Assembly: GCA_958296295.1 (NCBI GenBank)
Contig: OY282460.1
Span: 4,014,291 to 4,078,290, forward strand
DNA: 64,000 nucleotides
Direction of reading: 5' to 3'
From: an uncultured Pseudomonadales bacterium
GTDB taxonomy: Bacteria; Pseudomonadota; Gammaproteobacteria; Pseudomonadales; Azotimanducaceae
The translations under genes and the position numbers were made by a program. The stretch's first letter is position 1, and each line of letters opens with the position of its first letter. Under the pieces are notes generated by a model, which had not been told where the DNA came from, searched no databases, and was given only the letters and a program-made list of their open reading frames with translations. Shown here in pieces: positions 26,004 to 35,200 of the stretch.

Positions 26004-27451
26004 ACCGCGGCCTCCAGCGCATCGGCGTAGGCGGCCAGTTCGCGCAGTTGCGCCTGGCGGTTCGCGTCCGCCTCGCCGGCCAGCGCCGCCACCTCGCCGC
26101 GGAACGCGGTCAGCGACGGGCGATGGCCAAAACCTTCGAGCAGGCACTGGCATACATGGCGGCGCCAGCGCTCGCGTTCGTCGTCGTCGGCTTCGGCATC
26201 GCGCAACCGCGCCTTGAGGCGAGCGCCGAGCTCACGCAAACGTTTGTCTCGCGGCGCGAAAGGCGGCCACGGCGCGCCCGAGCCGAGCGCCTCGCGCACG
26301 CGATCGGCCGCACGCCGGTCCGCGTCCTCGGGGAACCCGTCGTACAACGCCAGCTCGGCGTCGATCGCGCCTAGGGGTTCGTGCTCGTCGACCCGGTAGA
26401 TGTCGGCGATCTTCTCGGCGAGGCCCGGCGTCGTGGCGAGGGTTTGTTGGCGGCGCGCGATGATGGCGGCATCCCACCCCAAGCGCTCGGCGTCTTGCAC
26501 GCGCACGGCGGTGAACGGCGCGAGGAACGGGCAGCGGTTCAAGACCACGGCTTTGATTGGCGGCCTCTCCGCCGGCGAATCGCCATTGCCCGTGGCGAAC
26601 AGGCGGGCGCGGAGCGCGTCCGCGTCCTCCTCAACCAACGGCGAGACGTCGCGGGAGAGATCCGCGACGATCAAACGCGTGTCGATGTCCGGATGGCGCG
26701 CCACCGCGACCACCGGCGCGGCGCACCGGCGCTCGTTGGCGTAGCTCGGCGAAACGTGTACGCACACCTTCCTGCAAAAAGGCGTCAGCAGCCGGCGGGC
26801 GGCGTCGCGCGAGCGGTGGCCCAGCGCGTAATCCCAGAGCCGTGGTTGTTTGGCTCGAAACAGCCGCGCCAACGCGATGGTGGCTTGCACATCGCCGAGC
26901 GCGTTGTGCGGCTCGTGGTCGATGCCGTTGGCGGCGCAGAGGTCTTCGAGCCTGAACGACGGCACGCCGTCCGCCGCCGGCCAGCGCACGCCATCCGGAC
27001 GCAACGCGCAGGCCGCCCGCGCCAAGTCGATGAGATCCCAACGCGAGTTGCCGTCCCGCCAGGACCAAGCGTAGGGATCGATGAGGTTGCGATAGAAACC
27101 GTGGCGCAGGAACTCGTCGTCGAAACGCAGGTTGTTGTAGCCGACGACGCAGGTGCCCGGTTGCAGGATTTCGCGCTCCACCTCGTTGAAGATGCGCCAT
27201 TCGTCCTCGCCGGCGGCGGCGACCGTTGGCGTGATTCCCGTGACGAGGCACGCTTGCGGGCTTGGCAGCACGTCCGGCGCCAAGGCCACGAAGTCGCAGC
27301 GGGGCTCTCCCACGGGCCGCAACGCCGGGTCCGTCGCCACCGCCGCGAACTGCATGACGCGGTCGCTCGGCGGATGGGTGCCGGAGGTCTCGAGGTCGTA
27401 CCAGTAGAAGCGCTTCGGCGCGGCTGCGTCCGGGCTTGGAGCGCGCGTCAC
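26000..27451 (-). CDS. sbcB: Exodeoxyribonuclease I
   Basis: A 3'-5' exonuclease specific for single-stranded DNA, acting in recombination and mismatch repair. 483 residues from a GTG at 27451, near the E. coli length of 475. DEDDh active-site blocks are visible: YWYDLETSGTHPPSDR near residue 17, VVGYNNLRFDDEFLRHGFYRN near 102, and EPHNALGDVQATIALARLF near 190. The SH3-like and C-terminal helical regions (RQQTLATTPGLAEKIADIY) follow. Its stop overlaps the ABC ATPase start, so a repair nuclease is translationally coupled to a transporter, probably reflecting operon compaction. Confidence 0.95.
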   Translation of the reverse strand: MTRAPSPDAAAPKRFYWYDLETSGTHPPSDRVMQFAAVATDPALRPVGEPRCDFVALAPDVLPSPQACLVTGITPTVAAAGEDEWRIFNEVEREILQPGTCVVGYNNLRFDDEFLRHGFYRNLIDPYAWSWRDGNSRWDLIDLARAACALRPDGVRWPAADGVPSFRLEDLCAANGIDHEPHNALGDVQATIALARLFRAKQPRLWDYALGHRSRDAARRLLTPFCRKVCVHVSPSYANERRCAAPVVAVARHPDIDTRLIVADLSRDVSPLVEEDADALRARLFATGNGDSPAERPPIKAVVLNRCPFLAPFTAVRVQDAERLGWDAAIIARRQQTLATTPGLAEKIADIYRVDEHEPLGAIDAELALYDGFPEDADRRAADRVREALGSGAPWPPFAPRDKRLRELGARLKARLRDAEADDDERERWRRHVCQCLLEGFGHRPSLTAFRGEVAALAGEADANRQAQLRELAAYADALEAAV

Positions 27452-27512
27452 CGGCAGCGCGCGCCCGTTGGGCGAACGACCCGGGGCGGGGCATCGCGCC
27501 GCCGGCAGTCGC

Positions 27513-28220
27513 TCACGTCACCGTGAACTCGATGCGGCCGAAGTCTCCGTAATCCGCCACGTAGTTCCCCGGCACCGCCGGATGGATGCCGCCGCAAGCG
27601 CCGGTGATGAGCAACATGCCGTCGCGCACCGCGAGCCCCCGGGCCCGGGCCTCGCCGAGCATCCACGCCAAGGCCGCCTGCGGGCCGCCGAGGGCGTCCG
27701 ACGCCGGGGCGGCGCACACCTGCTCGCCGTCCCGGGTGAGCGTGATCGCCACATCGCCGTAGGAATCGCGCAACGGCCGCTGCGCGCCGACGATGAAACG
27801 GTCGGCGGCGATGTTGCCGGCGGTGAGATTGACGCCGTCCCGATCCTCGTCGTCGGCAAACGCCAGGCGCGGCACTTCCACCACCGGCCCGGCGGTTTTC
27901 GGAGCGCCGTCCGCATCCACGACGAGGCCGATCTCGCACTCCAGGCTGACGCCGGCGCCACCGGCGAAAACGACGCCGGGCGCCAAGCGACCGCGTTCGT
28001 AGAGACTGCCGATCAGCGGATGGGTCAGCCCGAACGCCTGCTGCCCGGCCGCCGCCGTCATGCCGGCCTTGAGGCCGGCGACGGCGCCGCCGCTCACCGC
28101 GGCCACGACCCGTTTCTGCATCGCGTAGGCCTGATCCAAGCTCAGGCCGGCGGGCATTTTTGGCCACTGCGCGCCGGCCGCGATGGCCGCGGCCAGCCGC
28201 TCAATCAGGTCTTCGTCCAA
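27513..28220 (-). CDS. 2-keto-4-pentenoate hydratase/decarboxylase family protein
   Basis: 235 residues. The start is a TTG at 28220 with GGAG six bases upstream. The protein belongs to the MhpD/DmpE/DmpH branch of the fumarylacetoacetase superfamily, which hydrates or decarboxylates 2-oxo acids from aromatic-ring cleavage. Visible blocks: AGLKAGMTAAAGQQAFGL, LECEIGLVVDAD with the metal-binding acidic residues, and a glycine-rich ITGACGGIHPAVPGNYVADYG near the end. Lying next to an acyl-CoA dehydrogenase, it may serve an aromatic or fatty acid breakdown route, but no ring-cleavage gene is nearby. Confidence 0.85.
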   Translation of the reverse strand: MDEDLIERLAAAIAAGAQWPKMPAGLSLDQAYAMQKRVVAAVSGGAVAGLKAGMTAAAGQQAFGLTHPLIGSLYERGRLAPGVVFAGGAGVSLECEIGLVVDADGAPKTAGPVVEVPRLAFADDEDRDGVNLTAGNIAADRFIVGAQRPLRDSYGDVAITLTRDGEQVCAAPASDALGGPQAALAWMLGEARARGLAVRDGMLLITGACGGIHPAVPGNYVADYGDFGRIEFTVT

Positions 28221-28300
28221 TCCGTGCTCCTGAACTTCGAGGGGCTAAACGGCGCGGCCAATCCCGCCGGCGCCTCGCTCCGGGTGCCCAGCTCCGGCGC

Positions 28301-29557
28301 TCAATTGCCGAAATCCCAAGTCTGGCCGGCGTGGTAGCAGCTCAGCACGTTCTTGGCGATGAGTATCTTGTGTACTTCGTCCGGCCCGTCGGCGATGCGC
28401 AGGGTGCGCGCCCCTTCGTACATGCCGGCGAAGGGGAAATCGCCGGAAACGCCCGCCGCGCCATAGACTTGGATGGCGCGATCCACCACCCGGTGGTAGG
28501 CGTTCGGCACATACACCTTTATGGAGGAGATGTCGGTGCGGGAATCCGCGCCCTCCTCCATCTTGCGGGCGCAATCCACCACGATCAGCCGCGCGCTCTG
28601 GATGTCCATGTAGGAGTCCGCGATGAAACCCTGCATGAACTGCTTGTCCTCCAGCTTTTCGCCACCGTGAACCGTGCGGGTCATGATGCGATCCACCATG
28701 AGGTCGAAGCAGCGCCACATGGCGCCCACCGAGTTCATGCAATGGTAGATGCGCCCGGCGCCCAGGCGATCCTGCGCGGCCTGGTGGCCCGTGCCCGTGC
28801 GTCCTAGCTGGTTCTCCTTCGGCACCCGCACGTTGTCGTAGATGATCTCGCAGTGGCTGGACGCCTTGCCCCACACCGGCACGCCGCGCACGATGTTCAC
28901 GCCGGGGGAGTTCTTGGGGACGATGATCTGCGTCATCTTGTCGTTGGCGTCGCCGGGTTCGTCCGGGTCCGCGGTGCGGCACATGACGATGAAGAAGTCC
29001 GCCGCATGGCCATTGGAAGTGAACCACTTGTGGCCGTTGATGACCCATTCGTCGCCATCGAGCACGGCGCGGGTTTGGATGGAGCGCGGATCCGAGCCGG
29101 CGTTGTGCGGCTCGGTCATGGAGAAGCCGGACTGCATCCGCCCCTCGGTGAGCGGAATCAGCCACTTCTCGTGCTGCTGCGGGGTGCCGTACTTCACCAG
29201 GATCTTCTGGTTGCCGGAGTTCGGCGCCACCACGCCGAACAGCGAGGCCGCCCCGGGGCTGTAGGCGAGCACCTCGTTCATGTAGGCGTGCTGCATGAAC
29301 GACAACCCCATGCCGCCGAACTCTGGCGGCAGATGCGGCGCCCACAACTTCGCGGTCTTCACCTTGTTCTGCACGCCGACGCGCAATTCGTGCGCTTCCT
29401 CGTACTGCTCGCGGCTCGGCCGGCCGCCATCGGTGCGATGCGCCCAGAGCTTGTGCTCCACCGGCAGGATGTCGTTGTTGACGATCTCGGCGGTGCCGAG
29501 GCGGACATCGTTCACCTCGCTGTCCAGCGTTGGCACCGGTTTCACGTTCATAGGCAT
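28301..29557 (-). CDS. Acyl-CoA dehydrogenase
   Basis: 418 residues from the ATG at 29557, chosen because GGGAGGGG lies six bases upstream. The N-terminal domain contains KLWAPHLPPEFGGMGLSF. The FAD-binding block is SGFSMTEPHNAGSDPRSIQT, with the substrate-loop block GHKWFTSNGHAADFFIVMC. The C-terminal domain has YGAAGVSGDFPFAGMYEGAR and ADGPDEVHKI, where the family has its FAD-binding arginine and catalytic residues. It differs clearly from the paralogue at 2738-3904. It is separated from the hydratase by 80 bp on the same strand. Confidence 0.93.
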   Translation of the reverse strand: MPMNVKPVPTLDSEVNDVRLGTAEIVNNDILPVEHKLWAHRTDGGRPSREQYEEAHELRVGVQNKVKTAKLWAPHLPPEFGGMGLSFMQHAYMNEVLAYSPGAASLFGVVAPNSGNQKILVKYGTPQQHEKWLIPLTEGRMQSGFSMTEPHNAGSDPRSIQTRAVLDGDEWVINGHKWFTSNGHAADFFIVMCRTADPDEPGDANDKMTQIIVPKNSPGVNIVRGVPVWGKASSHCEIIYDNVRVPKENQLGRTGTGHQAAQDRLGAGRIYHCMNSVGAMWRCFDLMVDRIMTRTVHGGEKLEDKQFMQGFIADSYMDIQSARLIVVDCARKMEEGADSRTDISSIKVYVPNAYHRVVDRAIQVYGAAGVSGDFPFAGMYEGARTLRIADGPDEVHKILIAKNVLSCYHAGQTWDFGN

Positions 29558-29678
29558 GGGCGACCCCTCCCAAACGGTCACTTGCTCGCCGCCTAATGTA
29601 GTCGAATTGACGGCCTCACGGCAACGCCTGCGCCGTCTGTCGCGCGCATCGCGGGCGAACGGCGGGCCTCGAGACGCC

Positions 29679-32000
29679 TCAGATGCTGCCCCAGCGGCGG
29701 CGGAGCAACCACTCCAGGCACTTCAGAAACACTAGCAAGAGAAAGAAGAACGGCGCGTTCCACAACGGCAGCCGATGCCGCTCGCGAACGCCCGCGGCGC
29801 CGAAGGCGATGGCGTCCCGCAAGCCGTCGAGCGCATCGGGACGCCACACCCGCCCGCCCGTGGCCTCGGCGATGCGCGCCAGCAACGCCTCGTTCAGCGC
29901 CGCGCCGAAGTGCTCCGGGCTCTCCTCGCCAACGCGGGCCAAACGCGGTCCCGGGCCGGCCTCCACGCTTCCCGGCGCGGCAAGCCGGCCGCCTGTCCGC
30001 GGCGAGACCTCGACGCGGTAGATGCCCGGCGCCGGCGCCGCAACGGTTTCGGCGAACGTCCCGTCCTCGGCCGCCAGCAGCGGCACATCCACCGCTTGGC
30101 CGCCCGGCGCGGTGACGCGGGCGCGGACTTCGGCACCTTGGATCGCGTCGAAACGGGCGTCCTTGAGCGCGACGCGCACATGCAGGGCGCCGTCCGCGCT
30201 TTCCACAGCGAGGCGTTGGCGCGGCGGGGCGGAAGCCGCCAGGTGCCGGGTCAACTGGCGCCAGAAGCGGGCGTGGCGCTGATCCGTTGGCGGCGTGCGC
30301 ATTTGCCAGCGCCAAGTGGTGGCGGTTGCGAGCACCGCGCTTTGGCCGCGGCCGTAGGGCTGGACGATCAAAAGCGGCAGGCCGGACGAGCCGTCCCGGG
30401 CTTCCAGCACCACGGTGGCGCCCGGTTTCGCGCGGCCCAAACGGTGGTGATCAGCGAGCTTCGGCAGCGAACGCCAATTCGCCAAGCGTTCCTCGGCGGT
30501 TTCGCCGCCGAGGTCGGCGATTCCGCGGCCGGCCGCGTCTTGCGCCGGCTGGGCGGCGTATTCGCCGGCCCGGTAGGCCGGCGGCGCGTCGGGCGCGCGG
30601 CGTTCCAGCGCCACCGGCAGCGCCCGCGCCACGGGTTTGACATCCCAGCCGCCCTCGGCCAGAGCCTCACGTCCGGCCAGCGCCAGCACGCTGCCGCCGC
30701 GACGGGCGACGAAATCCTCAAGCCATTGGTGTTGCGGGTCGCCGAGCGCCGTTGCCGGCAGGCTGCCGAGGATGAGAAGGTCGTACTCGAAGAGCGCTTC
30801 CACGGTGGCGGGGAATCCGTCCGCGAGCTCCTGCGCGTCTGTGACACCTTGCCGGTACGTCTTGCGGGGCGTCGTGCGCAGCCAAGTGACGAGTTCGATG
30901 CCGTCGTCCTCCGAGAGGGCGCGGCGTATGAACTTGAACTCCCACCGCGGCTCGCCTTCCAGATACAAAACGCGATGGCTATCCGCCATCGCTTCCATGA
31001 GCCGCGTTCGGCGGTTGTTTTCGGGCAGCGGGTCGTCCGGCGTCGGCACCACCTCGGCCGTCAACTCCTTGACGTCCGCGGGGCCGCTGCCGAAGGTGAT
31101 GTTCTTGGTGAAAGTCCGCGTGCCCGGGGCCAGCGTCACGGTCTCGGCCGCAAGCAGGGACTCTCCCGCGAAAATGCGCAGCCGCGCTTCTCGGGGAGAC
31201 TCGGCGGGCTGCGCCAAGGGTTGGCGGATCACCACCCGCGCGGTCACTTCCGTGTGCGGCGCCACGCTGCGCGGCAGGTCGAACTCGGCCAGCTCCACAT
31301 CGTGCGCGACATCCGCCGGGCCGATGGCCACGAGATGCACCGGCACGCCGGCCGCCGCCAAAGGCCGCAGATCCGTTCCGTCGCCGCCGTTCTGCGCGCC
31401 GTCCGTCAGGGCGACGATGGCGGCAAGCGCCCGCAGCGAGCGGGCGTCGCCGGCACCCGGGTCGTAATCGGACGCCAGCGCCGTGAGCGCGTCCACCAAC
31501 CGGGAGCGTTCGCCAATAGCCGCAACGCTTTCGGTCGGTGCCCACGGGGCCAAGCGCTCGTCGAATCGAAACCGCGCCAGCTCTGTGCCGCCAACCGCGG
31601 CCGCGAGATCCGCCTCCAGCAACCTCTCGGCGATGGCGAGCCGCGTCTGCTCGGCACCGGCGGCGGCCGGCAGCGCCATGCTCGCGGACGTGTCGACCAG
31701 CATCGCCACCGTGTTGGTGCCGGGGACTAGGCGCGTGATCTCCAACGCCGGCCTCGCGATGATGGTCAACAACACCGCGATAGCGGCCAGCTGGAGGCCG
31801 TGGATCGTGGCCCGACGGCCGACAGTCCAGCCCGCCAGACGCCGGGCGAAGGCGAAGCTCAATACGGCAAGCACCAACACGGCAAGCACCAAGGCCGCCG
31901 GCCACCAAAATGTGCCGAACTCGCCGCCGAACACCAATTCGCCGTGCGCGTACGTGTCGCGCGAGTGCTTGAAGAGCCAAGTGAACGGATTGATCGTCAT
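29679..32000 (-). CDS. Large membrane protein with VWA and glutamine-amidotransferase-like domains
   Basis: 773 residues from the ATG at 32000 (MTINPFTWLFKHSRDTY). Two N-terminal membrane helices lead to a von Willebrand A domain with the MIDAS motif DTSASM, then VALTDGAQNGGDGTDL. The middle region has an Ig-like stretch and then YLEGEPRWEFKFIRRAL, the start of a class I amidotransferase-like fold that lacks an obvious catalytic cysteine. One helix lies near the C-terminus (APFFFLLLVFLKCLEWLL). Similar proteins occur in MoxR/Bat operons, but no MoxR gene is adjacent. Probably an envelope scaffold; the exact role is unknown. Confidence 0.75.
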   Translation of the reverse strand: MTINPFTWLFKHSRDTYAHGELVFGGEFGTFWWPAALVLAVLVLAVLSFAFARRLAGWTVGRRATIHGLQLAAIAVLLTIIARPALEITRLVPGTNTVAMLVDTSASMALPAAAGAEQTRLAIAERLLEADLAAAVGGTELARFRFDERLAPWAPTESVAAIGERSRLVDALTALASDYDPGAGDARSLRALAAIVALTDGAQNGGDGTDLRPLAAAGVPVHLVAIGPADVAHDVELAEFDLPRSVAPHTEVTARVVIRQPLAQPAESPREARLRIFAGESLLAAETVTLAPGTRTFTKNITFGSGPADVKELTAEVVPTPDDPLPENNRRTRLMEAMADSHRVLYLEGEPRWEFKFIRRALSEDDGIELVTWLRTTPRKTYRQGVTDAQELADGFPATVEALFEYDLLILGSLPATALGDPQHQWLEDFVARRGGSVLALAGREALAEGGWDVKPVARALPVALERRAPDAPPAYRAGEYAAQPAQDAAGRGIADLGGETAEERLANWRSLPKLADHHRLGRAKPGATVVLEARDGSSGLPLLIVQPYGRGQSAVLATATTWRWQMRTPPTDQRHARFWRQLTRHLAASAPPRQRLAVESADGALHVRVALKDARFDAIQGAEVRARVTAPGGQAVDVPLLAAEDGTFAETVAAPAPGIYRVEVSPRTGGRLAAPGSVEAGPGPRLARVGEESPEHFGAALNEALLARIAEATGGRVWRPDALDGLRDAIAFGAAGVRERHRLPLWNAPFFFLLLVFLKCLEWLLRRRWGSI

Positions 32001-32231
32001 GCCGGCGCCATCGTCCGCCAATGCCGGCCACCGCGGCTTCGCGACCGGCCTGCTAGCGCGCCTTATGGGCGCGTTGGCAGTTTGCCAATCGCAAACCGCC
32101 ACGTTGTGTTTCGACTCTAGCACTTCCTTTCCGCGGTTCGCGCGGTTCGCCCGCCAGCCCGTCAGCGCCGGCGATGCCCCGGGCGGCCGTGCGGCGCCGC
32201 GTCACGTTCGCGTACACTGCGGCGACATGCC

Positions 32232-35200
32232 TTGGGCTTAGAACAGAGGGTGACCTTGCAACGGGCGGCGGCTGCTTCGGGGGTGCGGCTATTCACCGGA
32301 CTCTTGCCGGTTGGACACCCCGTGCGTGCGGGGGTGTTCGCGCTCGCGGCCGGGCTGTTCGCGATGGATGCCGGGAGCGCGGGCGTGGAAGAGCGGCATC
32401 CCGGTGCCGCGGAATCGCAGCGCGTCGAGCAGGCGCGGATGCATTACGAGAGGGCGCGGGCAGCCGCGCACGAACGGTTGCGCCACCAGCAACCTCTCTC
32501 CGCCGCCGGCATCCCGGTATCGCCACACGAGACCGCCGGCAGTCAGCGGGCGCATCCCGAATGGGCTCGCCATCGCCCGTCGATGAACCCGCCGGCGTAC
32601 AAGCCGGCGAATGCGGAATCAGCGAGCGCCGAAGAACCCGGTCGGGAACACCTGGTGCCGTTCTTTCCCAACGCGGTGCGGGCCGAGGGCCAAGGGGTTG
32701 TTCGCGTCATCAACCGCAGCGACCAAGCAGGGGAGGTGTCCATTGTCGCGGTGGACGACGCTGGCGTGCGGTTCGCCCCGCTGTCGCTCGCGATCGGCGG
32801 CCGCGAGGCGCGCCAATTCACCGCCGCGGATCTGGAGCGCGGCGCGCCGGCGAAGGGAATCGAGGCGGGCTTGGGACGGCCATCCCAAGGCGACTGGCGT
32901 CTTTCGCTCACCTCGTCCCTGGACATCCAAGTGCTCGGCCTGTTGCGCGGCACCGACGGCTTCGTCGCAAGCCTGCACGATCGACTCGCGAAAGTACCCA
33001 CCCCGAACGGCAGCGTTCGGCAGGCCTCGATGTTCAACCCGGCCGGCAATACCGCCCGCGCAAGCCGACTGCGCCTTGTCAACCGCGGCGAGCAGCCCGC
33101 CACCGTCACCGTGAGCGCCGTGGACGACCGCGGCGACACCGCCGCGCTCCAGGTGCGGGCGACCATCCCGCCGGGCGAGACCCGCACGCTGACCGCCGAC
33201 GATCTGGAGACCGGCAGCCCGGACACGACAGGCGCATTCGGCGACGGGCACGGCAAGTGGCGTCTCGCGCTGGTGGCGGATCAACCTGTGCATGTGCTCA
33301 ATCTCCTCGCCAGCCCAAGCGGCCTGGCCAACCTCTCCGCGCCGCCGCCGGAACCCGGGCCCGCCGAAGACGGCCTGGACGAAGAGAGCGGCTTGGTGCG
33401 GCATCGCATTCCCTACTTTCCTTCCACCGACCTGGCCGTTGGGGCGGACGGGGTTGGCTTCGTTCGCCTGATCAACGACTCCGAGATGGCCGGCACCGTG
33501 GAGATCCGGGCCTTTGATCAGTCAGCCCGGCAGTTCGCGCCGATCCAGTTGGCGATCGGCGGCGGCGAAGCGGTGCATTTCGACGCCGCGGACTTGGAAC
33601 GCGGCAACCCCGCCAAAGGCATCAACGTGGGCACCGGCGCGGGCGAAGGAGCGTGGCGACTGGAACTCGCCACCACGTTGACGCTGCGCACGGGCGTCTA
33701 CTTCCGGGCCGCCGACGGCCTGCTCAGCGGTTTGAACGCCGTGGCGCCCGAAACAACCCGCGGCTACGAGGTGCCGTTTTTCAATCCAAGCGACGACATG
33801 GCGCAGCGCAGCCTGCTGCGACTCGTCAACTGGGGCGATGAAGACGCCGCGGTGGTCATCACGGGCCGCGACGACAGCGGCGCGCCGGCGGCGCACGCCG
33901 TAAGTCTCACGGTACCGGCGCGCGGCGCGCGAACGCTGGACGCCTGGCAGTTGGAAACCGGCGACGCCGCCGGACTCGACGGAGCGCTGGGCGACGGAGT
34001 CGGCAAGTGGCGGCTCGCCGTCGCCACCACGGTTTCGCTGCAAGTGATGAGCTTGCTCGAAAGCGACGCCGGGCTCGCCAATGTCTCAACCGTTGCCAAG
34101 CCGGAAGACCGCTCCGCGGCGGGCATCTTCTCCGCGCACGTCTCCGCGATAGTGCAGAGCAAGTGCGTGCGCTGCCACGTCGCCGGCGGTGCCGCGGCGG
34201 CGGCGCGGCTGCGATTCACCCCGGCGGCGGCGAGCGCCGACCACCAAGCCCTGAACCTTGAAGCGTTGCGGCGCTTTCTCGACGAAGTGGAGGATGGCGC
34301 CGAGATTTTCTTGAATCGCATCCAAGGCATCGGCCATGGCGGCGGCGTGCAAGTCGCGGCGAACACCGAAGATCACGTTCAGGTGGCGCGGCTCTTGGCC
34401 CGGCTGGGCGAAGAGGTGGCGCCAACGCCCTCGGTGGCCAATCTGTTCGACGGCGTGCGTCTCGAAGCGCCGCGAAACACCTTGCGCAGGGCCGCATTGG
34501 TTTTCGCCGGCCGCATTCCGACCCAAGCGGAGTACGCCGCCGTGGAGGCTGGCGGCCTCGGGGCGCTGCGCGGCGCCGTGCGGGGCTTGATGGAAGGCGA
34601 CGCCTTCCACGAGTTCCTGCTGCGCGCCGCCAACGACCGCTTGTTGACCGATCGCGAACTGGAGCGTTTCGCCGTCATCGGCAACGACGGCTTCTTCGTC
34701 ACTTACGACAACGAGTATGTTCGGCTGCGGCAAGCGCAAGGGCGCGAGATCTGGGATTGGCACCACGCGGTGCAGTACGGCGCCGGACGCGCGCCGCTGG
34801 AGCTGATCGCGCATGTGGTGGAGAACGATCTGCCGTACACGGACATCCTCACCGCGGACTACATCATGGCGAACCCGCCGGTGGCGCGGGTGTATGGCGC
34901 GGACACCGAGTTCGACGACCCCGACAACATCCACGAGTTCAAGCCGAGCGCGATCTTGCGCTATCACCACCACGGCCGCGGCTACGAGGCGGAGTACCTC
35001 CCCGGGGTGGGCGTGCGCGTCATCCGCCCGGGGCCGCTCGCCCGGCATCCCCACGCCGGCCTGTTGAACACGAAGGCCTTTCTGCAACGCTTCCCGACCA
35101 CGGCGACGAACCGCAACCGCGCCCGGGCGCGCTGGACCTACTACCACTTTCTGGGCGTGGACGTGGAGCAATCCGCCTCGCGCACCACCGACCCCGTGGC

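Noticed and set aside
29775..31730. 651-codon open frame on the plus strand opposite the VWA membrane protein
   Set aside because: The minus-strand frame has a MIDAS motif and membrane helices; the plus frame is arginine-rich with no recognisable domain.
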